38,955 bases of DNA. It comes from an uncultured Lachnospiraceae bacterium. Lineage in GTDB: Bacteria; Bacillota; Clostridia; Lachnospirales; Lachnospiraceae. Below the pieces are notes generated by a model. It saw only the letters and a list, made by a program, of their open reading frames with translations, ran no database searches and was not told where the DNA came from. Position 1 is the stretch's first letter. Every line of letters starts with the position of its first letter. Both the position numbers and the translations under genes were made by a program. The stretch lies in the NCBI GenBank assembly GCA_947626915.1, contig CANQUA010000029.1, forward strand, positions 1 to 38,955, written 5' to 3'. Positions 23,547 to 32,880 of the stretch are shown in pieces.

Positions 23547-23594
23547 CTGCTCAGTCTCCTGCTTGCGATGTTTTCCTGTACTTTCTTCCATTTA

Positions 23595-23760
23595 TGCTGT
23601 CTTTCCGCTTTTTCTCCTGCTCATACGCTGTCTTCCCTCTCTATCTTCCGCTCATGCCGTCTTCCCGTTCCATTTCCCGCTTATATGCTTTCTTCCTTCC
23701 CTGTCTTTCTCTTATATGCTGTCTTCCCGTTCCATCTCCCGCTTACACGCTGTCTCTGCA
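23595..23760. repeat. 31-bp pyrimidine-rich tandem repeat between cdsA and dxr
   Basis: Units begin with TGCTGTCTTCCC-like sequence at 23595, 23626, 23655, 23686, 23717 and 23748, with a period of 31 (once 29), about five full copies. The plus strand is nearly all C/T. The period is not a multiple of three, and the block lies outside both genes. Confidence 0.85.
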
Positions 23761-23816
23761 CTATGCCAATACGCCCCAACGGACCGGAACCATTTTCCAA
23801 CCCGCTCCGTCCGCCG

Positions 23817-24617
23817 TCATCTCAGAAACGTGATCGCGAAATAAATGGCCGGGGCCGTAAAGATCATGCTGTCGAAACGGTCCAGGATCCCGCCGTGGCC
23901 GGGAATCAAATGGCCGTAATCCTTGACCTGGTGGTTCCGCTTAATGGCCGAGGCCGCCAGATCGCCCACCTGGGAGATCACCGCGGCGATCGCGCAGGCG
24001 GCGGCGCAGGCCAGCATGGGATTGCCCACCTCCGCCATATGTCCGCCGATGACCGCCGCGTAAATCAGTCCCAAAACGGCGGAACCAACTACGCCTCCGA
24101 CAGCTCCTTCTATCGATTTCTTCGGACTCAGGACCGGGGCCAGCTTGTGTTTCCCGATCAGCATCCCCACGCAGTACGCGCAGGTATCGCAGCCCCAGGA
24201 ACTCAGGAAAATCAGCCACACCAGGTAGGCCCCGTCCGGCATCTGCCGGACCTGATACAGATAGGAAAGCATGATCGCCACATAAAACACGCCGAAAAAC
24301 GCAGCTGTGATCTCTTCTGTCTTATATCTGGGAAATGTAAAGACGTAGACCGTCATCAGAAGCATCAGCGCCCCGATCGCCATCAGCGTCACATATTTCT
24401 CCCAACCCATCCACAAAAGCATATAATAGGATACCGCCGCGCCGTAACCAATCCAGCCCAGCGGATTTTTTTCTATCTTCATCACCCGATACAGCTCGAA
24501 GAGGCCGATCAGGGAGATCGCTCCCGTCACGGCAAACAGGATATTGCCGCCCGCCCCCACTACAAGGATCGCCAGGATCACCAGAACGATCCCACTGATC
24601 AGACGTGTCGTAAACAT
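23817..24617 (-). CDS. cdsA: Phosphatidate cytidylyltransferase
   Basis: CdsA makes CDP-diacylglycerol from phosphatidic acid and CTP, the branch point of phospholipid synthesis. The 266-residue protein has about seven membrane segments and the family signature near the C terminus, including SPKKSIEGAVGG and HLIPGHGGILDRFDS. ATG 24617 has GGGGGAG 4 bp upstream. It starts 10 bp after the uppS stop. Confidence 0.95.
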   Translation of the reverse strand: MFTTRLISGIVLVILAILVVGAGGNILFAVTGAISLIGLFELYRVMKIEKNPLGWIGYGAAVSYYMLLWMGWEKYVTLMAIGALMLLMTVYVFTFPRYKTEEITAAFFGVFYVAIMLSYLYQVRQMPDGAYLVWLIFLSSWGCDTCAYCVGMLIGKHKLAPVLSPKKSIEGAVGGVVGSAVLGLIYAAVIGGHMAEVGNPMLACAAACAIAAVISQVGDLAASAIKRNHQVKDYGHLIPGHGGILDRFDSMIFTAPAIYFAITFLR

Positions 24618-24627
24618 GATTCTCCCC

Positions 24628-25344
24628 CTATTTGCGTCCGCCGAAGCGCCGCTCCCTGCTATTATACGACGCAATGGCTTTTTCTAATTCTTCCTGATTG
24701 AAATCAGGCCACAGACAATCCGTTACGTAAAGCTCCGTATACGCCAGCTGCCACAGCAGATAATTGGACAGCCGCAGCTCCCCGCTAGTCCGGATCATCA
24801 GATCGGGATCGGGGATGTCCGCCGTATCCAGATAGGACGCGAAACCGGCCTCAGTGATCGTGGACACATCAAGCCCGTTTGCACGGTAATCCGTTACCAG
24901 CTTCCGCGCGGCCCGCACGATCTCGTCGCGCCCGCCGTAATTGATGGCCACCACAAAGGTCAGGCCCGTATTCTGCTTCGTACTCTCCACCATCCGGTCG
25001 ATGCCCGCGATGATGTCCGGCGCGAACCGGCTTTTCTCGCCGATCATGCGCACCCGGACGTTATTGTCATTGGCAATCTTGATGATCCGCACCATATAAT
25101 AGCGGAACAGATTCATCAGCGCCCCCACTTCCTCCTCGGAACGCTTCCAGTTTTCCGTCGAAAAACCGTAGACGGTAAAATACTGAAGCCCCATCCGCGC
25201 CGCCGCTTCCACCATTTTTTCCAGCGTTTCGCAGCCGGCCTTATGCCCCATGGCCCTGGGCACGCCATTCTTTTTCGCCCACCTGCCGTTGCCGTCCAGG
25301 ATCACGGCCACGTGCGCAGGCAGAGACTTATTTTCCAGTTCCAT
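24628..25344 (-). CDS. uppS: Undecaprenyl diphosphate synthase (isoprenyl transferase)
   Basis: A 238-residue cis-prenyltransferase that builds the C55 lipid carrier for peptidoglycan and wall polymers from FPP and IPP. Conserved blocks are VILDGNGRWA (14-23, with catalytic D17), FSTENWKRS, INYGGRDEI and the C-terminal PDPDLMIRTSGELRLSNYLL. ATG 25344 has GGAGG only 4 bp away. A TTG at 25356 is less likely. It is central in the pyrH-to-rseP operon. Confidence 0.96.
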   Translation of the reverse strand: MELENKSLPAHVAVILDGNGRWAKKNGVPRAMGHKAGCETLEKMVEAAARMGLQYFTVYGFSTENWKRSEEEVGALMNLFRYYMVRIIKIANDNNVRVRMIGEKSRFAPDIIAGIDRMVESTKQNTGLTFVVAINYGGRDEIVRAARKLVTDYRANGLDVSTITEAGFASYLDTADIPDPDLMIRTSGELRLSNYLLWQLAYTELYVTDCLWPDFNQEELEKAIASYNSRERRFGGRK

Positions 25345-25428
25345 ATATCCTCCCAATGCGCCCCGTCTGCGGCAGGGCGACCCTACAGGTAAGGGGCAGG
25401 AATCTCCCGCCCCTTTCGTCCAGGCTCA

Positions 25429-25983
25429 CTATACCGTCATGATCTCTTTTGTCTTGATCTCTACGGCCTTGTCCACTTCCCCGATCATCTTGTCCGTCAG
25501 CTTCTGCATCTTGTTCTCCGCCAGCTTCTGGTCGTCTTCCGAGAATTCGCCGTTCTTTTCCATCTTCTTGAACGTCTCGTTGGCATCGCGGCGGATATTG
25601 CGGATGGCTACCTTGGCTGCCTCGCCTTTCTTTTTCACATCCTTGGCCAGGTCTTTTCTGCGCTCTTCCGTCAGCTCCGGGAACACCAGGCGGATCACGC
25701 TGCCGTCGTTATTCGGATTGATGCCCAGATCGGACATCTGGATCGCTTTGGAGATATTTTTAATCAGGCTCTTCTCCCAGGGCTGGATCACGATCATGCG
25801 GGCCTCCGGCACGGAAATGTTGCCTACCTGCTGGATCGGCGTCGGCGTCCCGTAATAGTCGACCTTGATCTTATCCAGCACATGGGGATTGGCGCGGCCC
25901 GCGCGGATGGAGGCGTAATCGCTCTGCAATACCTCCAGCGTCTTGTTCATCTTCTCCTCGTACGCCTTTAACTGTTCTTCCAT
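25429..25983 (-). CDS. frr: Ribosome recycling factor
   Basis: A 184-residue soluble protein that, with EF-G, splits the post-termination ribosome. The length and the blocks [34 protein letters not shown] and the helical C terminus match the family closely. ATG 25983 has AGGAGGG 6 bp upstream. It starts 16 bp after the pyrH stop, the classical pyrH-frr pairing. Confidence 0.97.
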   Translation of the reverse strand: MEEQLKAYEEKMNKTLEVLQSDYASIRAGRANPHVLDKIKVDYYGTPTPIQQVGNISVPEARMIVIQPWEKSLIKNISKAIQMSDLGINPNNDGSVIRLVFPELTEERRKDLAKDVKKKGEAAKVAIRNIRRDANETFKKMEKNGEFSEDDQKLAENKMQKLTDKMIGEVDKAVEIKTKEIMTV

Positions 25984-25999
25984 TTGGTACCCTCCTCGT

Positions 26000-26704
26000 T
26001 TATACGGTCACGATCGTGCCGTTTATTTTTCCCTGCATCGCGTTGGCAATGCCGTCTTCCTCGTTCAGATCAAATACCGCCATCGGGATCTTATGCTCCA
26101 TGCACATGATCGAAGCGGTCAGATCCACCACCGCCAGTTTCCGGTCGATCACCTCCTGGATCGGGATCGTATCGTAACGCTTCGCGTCCGGGTTCACCGC
26201 CGGGTCGCTGTCATAGACGCCGTCGACGGATTTCGCCAGCAGGATACAGTCCGCGTCCAGTTCCACCGCCCGCAGCGTAATGCCCGTGTCCGTGGAAAAA
26301 TAGGGATGCCCCGTGCCGCCGGCAAAAAACGCTACGCCGCCGTTTTTCATACAGGCCAGCGCCTTGTCCCTGGAAAACAGCTCCGTCATGGCTCCTACCG
26401 CAAACGGCGTAAAGATCTCCGTTTTCATGCCCAGGCTGCGAAAGATCTCCGATACGTAAATACAGTTCATGACCGTGGCCAGCATACCGATCTGATCCGC
26501 CTTGGTACGGTCGATGGCGCTGCTGGTGCGGCCCCTCCAGAAATTGCCGCCCCCGATGACGACGCCTACCTCCACGCCGGCTTCCACGGAGGCTTTCACC
26601 TGGCGGGCCACCTCCCTGACCGTATCCTCATCGAAGCCTGTCTTCTTCGGGCCTGCCAGGGCCTCGCCGCTCAATTTTAACAATACCCGATTCCATCTGT
26701 TCAT
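26000..26704 (-). CDS. pyrH: Uridylate kinase
   Basis: PyrH phosphorylates UMP to UDP using ATP. It is the bacterial amino-acid-kinase-fold enzyme, usually a hexamer regulated by GTP and UTP. The 234-residue protein has LLKLSGEAL (ATP site), [11 protein letters not shown] (about 50-60), [16 protein letters not shown] and [13 protein letters not shown] 26704 has GGAGG 9 bp upstream; longer starts to 26740 add a basic stretch that does not belong. It is the first gene of the envelope and translation operon. Confidence 0.96.
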   Translation of the reverse strand: MNRWNRVLLKLSGEALAGPKKTGFDEDTVREVARQVKASVEAGVEVGVVIGGGNFWRGRTSSAIDRTKADQIGMLATVMNCIYVSEIFRSLGMKTEIFTPFAVGAMTELFSRDKALACMKNGGVAFFAGGTGHPYFSTDTGITLRAVELDADCILLAKSVDGVYDSDPAVNPDAKRYDTIPIQEVIDRKLAVVDLTASIMCMEHKIPMAVFDLNEEDGIANAMQGKINGTIVTV

Positions 26705-26808
26705 GCCGTGGCGCCTCCGCAATCGTTTTGTATTCCGCAAATACGTCCCGGCCGCGAACCGCCGTCTGCTCCGGGGCGGATCCGGCCCGTTGCGGAACCC
26801 ATGTTCTC

Positions 26809-26837
26809 AGTATACCACAAATTCCCAACCCTGAAAA
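26809..26837 (-). promoter_or_regulatory. Promoter of the pyrH-rseP operon
   Basis: TATACT (26809-26814) with TTTTCA (26832-26837) 17 bp upstream, about 105 bp before the pyrH start. The -35 is a weak match. Confidence 0.5.
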
Positions 26838-26957
26838 GGGGGAAAGCAGGGCTTATTTGTAACGCTTTTATGATTTCTTTCTTAAATAGAAATAATTTCC
26901 CGTGTTTTCTCCGAACGCGCCCGGTTCTCCGGCCGGTTCCGCGCCCCTTTCCGGCTC

Positions 26958-28283
26958 TCAGTCCGTCCCTTTCTTCCATTCCCGGATCTCTTCCAGCCGT
27001 TTCTTCACCGCGGCCTCGGCTCCCTGTCCGGCCGGCTGGTAATATTCCTTCCCTGCCAGGCTGTCCGGCAGGCACTGCATCCGGGCCATTTTTTCCTCCG
27101 TATCGTGGGCGTAGATATAGCCCTTGCCGTAATTTAACTCCTGCATCAGCTTCGTGGGGGCGTTGCGGATGTTCAGAGGCACCGGCTCCGCCAGCATCTT
27201 CAGAGCGTCCTCTCTCGCCCGGATATAGGCCGCGTCGGCGGCGTTGGATTTGGGAGCCATGGCCATATAGATGACCGCATGGCTCAGGATCACATTGCAC
27301 TCCGGCATCCCGATAAAATGACAGGCCTGATAAGCCGCCACCGCCAGGGGCATGGCCTGGCTGTCCGCCAGCCCGATGTCTTCGCTGGCGAACCGCACCA
27401 CCCGCCGGGCCACATAGAGCGGGTCCTCGCCTGCCTCCAGCATCCGGGCCAGCCAGTAAACCGCCGCATCCGGATCGGAATTGCGCATGGATTTGTGGAG
27501 GGCGGAGATCAGATTGTAATGCTCCTCCCCCTTTTTATCGTAAAGCAGGCTTTTTTTGCCGATGCACTGCTTCAGGGTCTCCATCGTGACCGTGGTGCCG
27601 TCTGGCCCGATCTCCCCGTTGGTGACGGCCATTTCCAGCACGTTCAGCGCGGTGCGGGCGTCCCCGTTGGCAAACTCTGCGATCATCCACAGCATATCCT
27701 CGGTAATATGGATATCCAGATAGCCGTAGCCTTCTTTGCTTTTCAGCGTTCTCCGCAGAAGCTCCGCCAGATTCTCCGTCGTCAGGGCCTGAAGCACGAA
27801 AACACGGCACCGGGACAAAAGCGCGCTGTTGATCTCGAAGGACGGATTCTCGGTGGTGGCCCCGATCAGGATGATGCTGCCCTTCTCCACATAGGGAAGG
27901 AACGCGTCCTGCTGGGCCTTATTGAAACGATGGATCTCGTCCACGAAAACCAGGGTTTTGCCTCCCGCCCTGCGGCTCTGCTCCGCCTGGGCCATGACCT
28001 CCTTGATCTCCTTGATCCCGCTGGTGACGGCGCTGAAATTGATGAAACGGGCGTGGGTCCGGCGGGCAATGATCCCGGCCAGCGTCGTCTTGCCTACGCC
28101 CGGCGGCCCCCAGAAGATCATCGACGGGATCCGGTCCTGCTCGATCAGCTGCCGCAGCAGCTTCCCCTCTCCCAGCAGATGCTCCTGCCCCACAAATCCG
28201 TCCAGATCCTCCGGCCGCATACGGCTGGCCAGGGGATGATAGGTTTCCTGTACGTCAAATAGTGACATCTGTTCCATGGACAT
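26958..28283 (-). CDS. rarA: Replication-associated recombination ATPase RarA (MgsA)
   Basis: A 441-residue AAA+ ATPase of the clamp-loader-like RarA/MgsA/WRNIP1 family, which acts at stalled replication forks. Walker A GPPGVGKTT is at 59-67, Walker B VFVDEIH at 112-118, sensor 1 GATTENPSF near 141-149, and the C-terminal tetramerisation region includes KSNAADAAY. ATG 28283 has AAGGAG 8 bp upstream. The gene is not clearly linked in function to its neighbours; the gap of 253 bp to the pyrH start contains the pyrH promoter. Confidence 0.95.
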   Translation of the reverse strand: MSMEQMSLFDVQETYHPLASRMRPEDLDGFVGQEHLLGEGKLLRQLIEQDRIPSMIFWGPPGVGKTTLAGIIARRTHARFINFSAVTSGIKEIKEVMAQAEQSRRAGGKTLVFVDEIHRFNKAQQDAFLPYVEKGSIILIGATTENPSFEINSALLSRCRVFVLQALTTENLAELLRRTLKSKEGYGYLDIHITEDMLWMIAEFANGDARTALNVLEMAVTNGEIGPDGTTVTMETLKQCIGKKSLLYDKKGEEHYNLISALHKSMRNSDPDAAVYWLARMLEAGEDPLYVARRVVRFASEDIGLADSQAMPLAVAAYQACHFIGMPECNVILSHAVIYMAMAPKSNAADAAYIRAREDALKMLAEPVPLNIRNAPTKLMQELNYGKGYIYAHDTEEKMARMQCLPDSLAGKEYYQPAGQGAEAAVKKRLEEIREWKKGTD

Positions 28284-28510
28284 GCTTTCATCTCCTTACA
28301 ATGCTCACAGTATCCTGCGGCGCGTGTTGCCTGCGCCGCGGGTATACGCCTCTCACTGTCATCCTGCTCCGCCCGAATCCTGCGGCGCGGGTATCCGCTC
28401 CGGTTTACGCAGTCCTTCCGCGCAGCCCCGGCTGCGCTCAGCCGGCGCCCGCAGATTCCCGGAGTCAGTCCCAACACGGGTTCTGTTCCAAAACTTCCTT
28501 CCGCTTCTCT
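28284..28510. other. GC-rich gap with a short repeated motif
   Basis: The motif TGCGGCGCGGGTATnCGC or a close variant occurs two or three times between 28315 and 28400, one copy as TGCGCCGCGGGTATACGC. A CAGCCGGGGCTGCG-like hairpin lies near 28426-28440. No gene is recognised. Confidence 0.4.
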
Positions 28511-29158
28511 TCAGCGGATTTTATGGGCCGACGCATACTCCGACACGGCCCGGAAATGCTCGTCGTAGGGATAATCCTGCCGTCCGAACTGCAGCCACAT
28601 CTCCGACCAGGACATGCCGCTTTTCAAAAGCGCGGCGACCCCGGCGTCCTCCATCGTCCGGTTGCCCTCCTGCCGCGTCAGATCCACACAACCCTCTTCG
28701 TCATACAGCCGGCACTGCAGATCGCACTCCAGCTTATCGCACTGATAGGCGAACAGCGCTTCCTTCGTCCGGCGGGCGTCGAATTCCAGGAACAGTTCCT
28801 CGATCTGTTCCCCGTCCAGCAGGACGCCCAGGATCCGGTGCACCGCCTCATGCTCCAGCTTCTCCTTCTCCTCCGGGCCGATCTGGAACCGGGTCAGATC
28901 CCCGATCACCGCCTCGCCGATCTCATGAACCGCCAGCATGAAGATCACCTTCCGGATATCGAGCTCATACCGATATTCGGATTTCATCGCGATCGCCAGC
29001 ATCTGAACCCCGAACACATGCTCCGCCACGCTCTCGACCCGCTCCCGCCTGACACGCCAGTCCTTCCAGCCGGTCCGGATCATGTCCTTCAGCCGGGCGC
29101 ACAGCACATAATACTCCAATACTCTCTGTTCCTTTGAACGTTCCTCTGTTTTTTCCAT
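28511..29158 (-). CDS. HD-domain phosphohydrolase-like protein (YfbR type)
   Basis: A 215-residue all-helical soluble protein. It shows the HD-superfamily layout: RVESVAEHVFGV with H47, then MLAVHEIGEAVIGDL with H78-E79 and downstream acidic residues, as in HD_3/YfbR-like 5'-nucleotidases. The usual His-Asp pair reads His-Glu here, which may change metal binding or may be normal for this subgroup. The substrate is unknown; deoxynucleotide hydrolysis is a family-level guess. ATG 29158 has GGGAG 6 bp upstream. It lies upstream of rarA on the same strand and is divergent from the GNAT gene. Confidence 0.8.
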   Translation of the reverse strand: MEKTEERSKEQRVLEYYVLCARLKDMIRTGWKDWRVRRERVESVAEHVFGVQMLAIAMKSEYRYELDIRKVIFMLAVHEIGEAVIGDLTRFQIGPEEKEKLEHEAVHRILGVLLDGEQIEELFLEFDARRTKEALFAYQCDKLECDLQCRLYDEEGCVDLTRQEGNRTMEDAGVAALLKSGMSWSEMWLQFGRQDYPYDEHFRAVSEYASAHKIR

Positions 29159-29290
29159 AAAAGACTCCCTGTCCGTAAACCAAAACCATTCTGTATCCCG
29201 ACGCCGTCCCGCGCAGGCCGCGCAGATCGTCCCTCCCGGAACTTTCCTGCCAAAATCGGCCCCGCATCCTCCCATCCCCCTGAAAACGAC

Positions 29291-29319
29291 TTTTCAAACC
29301 GCCGGAAATCGTGTATAAT
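29291..29319 (+). promoter_or_regulatory. Promoter of the 29.4-kb GNAT gene
   Basis: TTTTCA (29291-29296), 17 bp, TATAAT (29314-29319), about 58 bp before ATG 29377. Confidence 0.65.
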
Positions 29320-29376
29320 ACTTCCATTCCGGCTTGAAGCAAAAGCCTGAAAATACCGATACAAGGAGTTCTATCT

Positions 29377-29847
29377 ATGGAAATCAGAAGAGCAGCCGAG
29401 CAGGACATGGACGGCATCAACAGCCTGCTCTACCAGGTATGCCGGGTCCATCACAACGGACGCCCCGATCTGTTCACAGACGGCGGCAAAAAATATACTG
29501 ACAATGAACTGCGCGCCATCCTTCACGACGACGAACGGCCGATTCTCGTCGGCGTAGACGAGGACGGACGCGTGCTGGGCTACGCGTTCTGCATCTTCGA
29601 ACGCCACGACGGCAGCGGGGCCATGACCCGCCACACTACCCTCTACATCGACGATCTGTGCGTAGACGAAAAGTTCCGCGGCCGGCACATCGGCACGCAG
29701 ATCTACCGCGCCGTCCTGGATTTCGCGAAAAAGAACGGCGTCTACAATGTGACGCTGAACGTCTGGCACTGCAACCCCTCCGCGATGAAGTTCTACGAGG
29801 CCATGGGCCTGAAGCCCCTGAAGGTCGGCATGGAAACCATCCTCTGA
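29377..29847 (+). CDS. GNAT-family N-acetyltransferase
   Basis: A 156-residue single-domain GNAT enzyme. The acetyl-CoA loop DEKFRGRHIGTQIY and the final motif NPSAMKFYEAMGLKP are both clear, and the fold covers the whole protein. The substrate (amine, peptide or antibiotic) cannot be told from sequence. AAGGAG lies 8 bp before the ATG. It is convergent with the vWA gene, 30 bp away. Confidence 0.92.
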   Translation: MEIRRAAEQDMDGINSLLYQVCRVHHNGRPDLFTDGGKKYTDNELRAILHDDERPILVGVDEDGRVLGYAFCIFERHDGSGAMTRHTTLYIDDLCVDEKFRGRHIGTQIYRAVLDFAKKNGVYNVTLNVWHCNPSAMKFYEAMGLKPLKVGMETIL

Positions 29848-29877
29848 TCCTCTCCGCAGAACGTCCGCTTCCCCCCG

Positions 29878-30786
29878 CTACGCTTCCAGGAACGCCTTCA
29901 AAAATTCCGAGTGATCCCTGCCGTAGCGGGTGCTGGGAATATCCTCTCGGACGTCCGTGGCCATGACATATTCGCAGTCGTCTTCATCGGCTGCCATTAC
30001 CATGGCCGTCCGGCGGATCTTCCCGGTGATCTCAGCGAATACCTTTTCAAATTCCTGATCCGTATTCATATGATAAACCGTTTGTTCCTGAGACAGTCCC
30101 CCGAGCCACCTTTCGTCGATCCCCCTGCCGATCCCGACCGGGATCACATGCAGGCTCCCTTCCGCGGACTGCCTGCGGACCTCCTGCCGCAGCCGCTCCG
30201 CTTCCTCTCCGTCGGTGGGGTTCCCGTCGCTTAAAAAGATCAGAACCGGCCGGTAGCTGTCGTTTCCCGCGCCCGCCGTGATCTCATTCTGCCGTTTCAG
30301 CCGGCCCAGCGCCATCTCCAGCCCTTTGGCCGCGTTGGTCTCCGCCTTCTTCACGTCGATGTGATACGGACAGTCCGGATGTACCCGGTTTATATCCGTA
30401 AATTCCACATAACAATCCGCATACTGATCGAACGTTACGATGCAGACCACCGCCGAGGCTGACAGGACCTCATCCTCCCGCATCCGCCTGAGCATATTGC
30501 TGAACACGTTTTGCAGCTCCTCCATGCGGGTCACCAGCTTCACGCCCGGCCTGGGGCGCACGGTAACCACCCTGCTGCCGTCGTCGTTCCGCGCCGTTCC
30601 TTCCTCTATCACACAGTCCGACCTGTCATTAATGATGATCCGCATGGAACTGCTGGTATCCACGCAGAAGCAGATGGGAATCCTCGCGTCTCCACGGGAA
30701 ATCGTACTCTCATACTGGTCATAATAATCCGCGGTGTAATAAGCCTCCGAGAAATCATCTAAGGACGCCGTATAATATTCTTCCAT
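29878..30786 (-). CDS. Von Willebrand A (TerY-like) protein of the TIR/kinase operon
   Basis: A 302-residue cytoplasmic vWA protein with no signal peptide. The MIDAS metal site is intact: DTSSS at 43-47, T150 and D187 (FLSDGNPTD). A roughly 40-residue charged insertion (about 50-88) follows the first MIDAS loop. The N-terminal 30 residues are Tyr/Asp/Glu-rich. TerY-type vWA proteins work beside a protein kinase and often a PP2C phosphatase; no PP2C gene is in this cluster. ATG 30786 has AGGAGAG upstream. It is third in the operon, 15 bp behind the PIN-kinase gene. It may be a metal-dependent scaffold or substrate. Confidence 0.85.
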   Translation of the reverse strand: MEEYYTASLDDFSEAYYTADYYDQYESTISRGDARIPICFCVDTSSSMRIIINDRSDCVIEEGTARNDDGSRVVTVRPRPGVKLVTRMEELQNVFSNMLRRMREDEVLSASAVVCIVTFDQYADCYVEFTDINRVHPDCPYHIDVKKAETNAAKGLEMALGRLKRQNEITAGAGNDSYRPVLIFLSDGNPTDGEEAERLRQEVRRQSAEGSLHVIPVGIGRGIDERWLGGLSQEQTVYHMNTDQEFEKVFAEITGKIRRTAMVMAADEDDCEYVMATDVREDIPSTRYGRDHSEFLKAFLEA

Positions 30787-30801
30787 AAACTCTCCTCGTT
30801 T

Positions 30802-32859
30802 CTATCGTGCTTTCTTTCTCTCCGCCCTGCACGCTTTACAGTACACAGCCTCCCGGAGCCCTTTTTCTATATTGCGTTCATGTTCCTCCTGCGTGATCGC
30901 GAAGGACGCGCCGCAGTTTTTGCACAGGACGGTTTTGTAAACCATCTTGCCCCTCCTGCTGTTGCAGCTGACGCACCTTCCGTCCTTCAGCCAGAAATAC
31001 GGGACCTGCCTGCCGCATTCCTGGCAGGGAAGGGTCTTATTCTTGCAGTCCCGGCAATATTTCTGGGCGTTCCACCCTTCTTTCTGCTTCGCTCCCAGAT
31101 AGAGGGCGGCCCGATTGGTATAAAAATAAGTCTTTCTGCAGATTTCGCAGGTAAAAGAAACCTCCGACCGTTTCTCCATGCAGCTGTTGCAGATCCGGTA
31201 TTCGTCGAACGCGCGGCTGCCGAAATCGCCGTCCTGCTTTCCGGCTCCGTTCGGGACCAGTTCCCGGTACATTTGCTCCGCTATGCGGAAATACTGCCTG
31301 GGATAGGGGACGCCGCAGATCTTACAGGCATAAAAAGTCTCATTCCTGCCGCGCTTAAAGGTGCGGGGATAGATCTTCAGGGATTCCGCGTCGATAGGAT
31401 CCGCCAGTTTTCCGGTTTTCTGAAGTTCTTCCAGCCTGGTCAGCTCCTCCTTCTGCCCCAGGATCAGACCGATCCAGTTGGAAACGTCCCTGCGGTTTTC
31501 TGGTTTTTCGTTTTTGCCTCCCGGACGGAACGTCTGGACAAACGCGTTTTTCAGGGGCCATGACAGATGGCTCCACATAAAGCTCCACATGCCGCGGGGT
31601 TCCGCGCCCTCTTCCGGCTCCGCAGCGTCCGAGAAGGAAAAGCTCCGGCCGGACGACGCCGTATAGGGGGACCTTCCGGCCATCATCAGCATAAATACCA
31701 GGACGGCGACCGCGTAATTCTCATTTTCCTTTCCGCACATGTAAATCTTTTTGTCCCGGAACTCCGGCGGAGTAAAGCTGGCGTTGTAAACCAGGCTGGG
31801 GAAGCCGTCGATCTGGTAATTATCCGTATCCGCAAAACACACCTCCGGCCTGCCGTTTTTGTCCGCAACGCGGATCGCGGCAGGATTGACGCAGCCCATC
31901 AGGATGTTCATGCCGTGCAGATAGCGGATCGTGCCCAGAATCGCAAGCGTCAGATCGCAAAGGTCTTTCCTGGTCCAGCCCCATGCAAGCAGCTTCGCCT
32001 GCTTAAACACGGACTGGTGCAGCGGTTCTCCTGCCGCCGCGGGCATTAAAAAGCCCACGAACTGTCCCGACCGGTCGCGCAGAAGCTCTGCCGGCCAGCA
32101 AAGTCCCCTGTACGAGACCTTCACGGAAAGCATCCGTTTGATCTTCTCCTCCAGAAACGTGCTGAGCGATCCGGGAACATAGAGCTTGGCCCACATGCCG
32201 GCAAGATCGGTGCTGTACGTGACCGCATTGGGATTGACGGCCTCCTGCCGCAGCAGCTTCACCTCCCGGCGGTTCTCCCCGTAGACGGTGGTTCCCTCCC
32301 CGATCTTCTCCGAAAGCACGATCGGACAGATCTGCATCTTCTCGGGTTCGGCGCAGACCGTAAAGGACGCGGCCTTCGGCTTCGGCGCGGCCGTTCCGGA
32401 CGTTTTTTCATACCGGAACGTCTCGGACAGTTCCCCCTGGCCGTCCATATAAAGCAGCTTCACGAACGTTCCCGCATTCCTGGCCGCTTCAATGATCTGC
32501 TTCCTCACGCCGCTGTCATTGGCCACGATGCAGAAGTCTCTTTTCTGGTTCATCGCCGCGATCCGGGGCATCAGAGCCGCATAATCCGCACCGTCCGCGG
32601 CAAGTACCGTCACGAAATTCTGACCGATCAGGCGCCGCACCTCCGTCTCCGCCTCCCGCTTCAATGCAGGCAGGGCAAAGGACGGAACAAACAGCTGCCC
32701 CGTCTCACAATGCAGCTCCGTCTCACGCTCCCTGACCAGCTTCAAAAAGCCCGCCCCGTTTAAACTGCTGGAATCGAACAGGATCTTCCGCTTCTGGCTC
32801 AGAAGCCCGGAAACCGTCAGCCCTTTTTCTGAATGACTGCCATAAGAACCAAAAGGCAT
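30802..32859 (-). CDS. PIN-like / protein-kinase-like / zinc-ribbon fusion protein
   Basis: A 685-residue protein with three parts. Residues 24-150 form a PIN-like domain: KILFDSSSL with D29, then RDFCIVANDSG with D115. Residues 180-450 are a protein-kinase-like fold: P-loop-like EKIGEGTTVYG (184-194), AKLY with K225, ILMGCVNPAAIRV (319-331), FADTDNYQI (342-350) and FTPPEF. The position matching the catalytic Asp of HGD in related kinases is C323, so it may be a pseudokinase. Residues 510-680 hold eight CxxC knuckles (512, 557, 571, 602, 612, 629, 646, 674), likely four zinc ribbons. ATG 32859 has AGGAGG 8 bp upstream; it is 21 bp behind the TIR gene. Confidence 0.85.
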   Translation of the reverse strand: MPFGSYGSHSEKGLTVSGLLSQKRKILFDSSSLNGAGFLKLVRERETELHCETGQLFVPSFALPALKREAETEVRRLIGQNFVTVLAADGADYAALMPRIAAMNQKRDFCIVANDSGVRKQIIEAARNAGTFVKLLYMDGQGELSETFRYEKTSGTAAPKPKAASFTVCAEPEKMQICPIVLSEKIGEGTTVYGENRREVKLLRQEAVNPNAVTYSTDLAGMWAKLYVPGSLSTFLEEKIKRMLSVKVSYRGLCWPAELLRDRSGQFVGFLMPAAAGEPLHQSVFKQAKLLAWGWTRKDLCDLTLAILGTIRYLHGMNILMGCVNPAAIRVADKNGRPEVCFADTDNYQIDGFPSLVYNASFTPPEFRDKKIYMCGKENENYAVAVLVFMLMMAGRSPYTASSGRSFSFSDAAEPEEGAEPRGMWSFMWSHLSWPLKNAFVQTFRPGGKNEKPENRRDVSNWIGLILGQKEELTRLEELQKTGKLADPIDAESLKIYPRTFKRGRNETFYACKICGVPYPRQYFRIAEQMYRELVPNGAGKQDGDFGSRAFDEYRICNSCMEKRSEVSFTCEICRKTYFYTNRAALYLGAKQKEGWNAQKYCRDCKNKTLPCQECGRQVPYFWLKDGRCVSCNSRRGKMVYKTVLCKNCGASFAITQEEHERNIEKGLREAVYCKACRAERKKAR

Positions 32860-32880
32860 CGCAAATTCCTCCTATTTTCA

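Noticed and set aside
23595-23760. Possible CRISPR array or repeat-protein gene
   Set aside because: The period of 31 bp has no spacers and is not divisible by three, so it is neither CRISPR nor coding repeats.
22770-24701. 643-residue plus-strand open frame
   Set aside because: It spans the dxr and cdsA genes and the pyrimidine repeat in antisense; no known protein pattern is seen.
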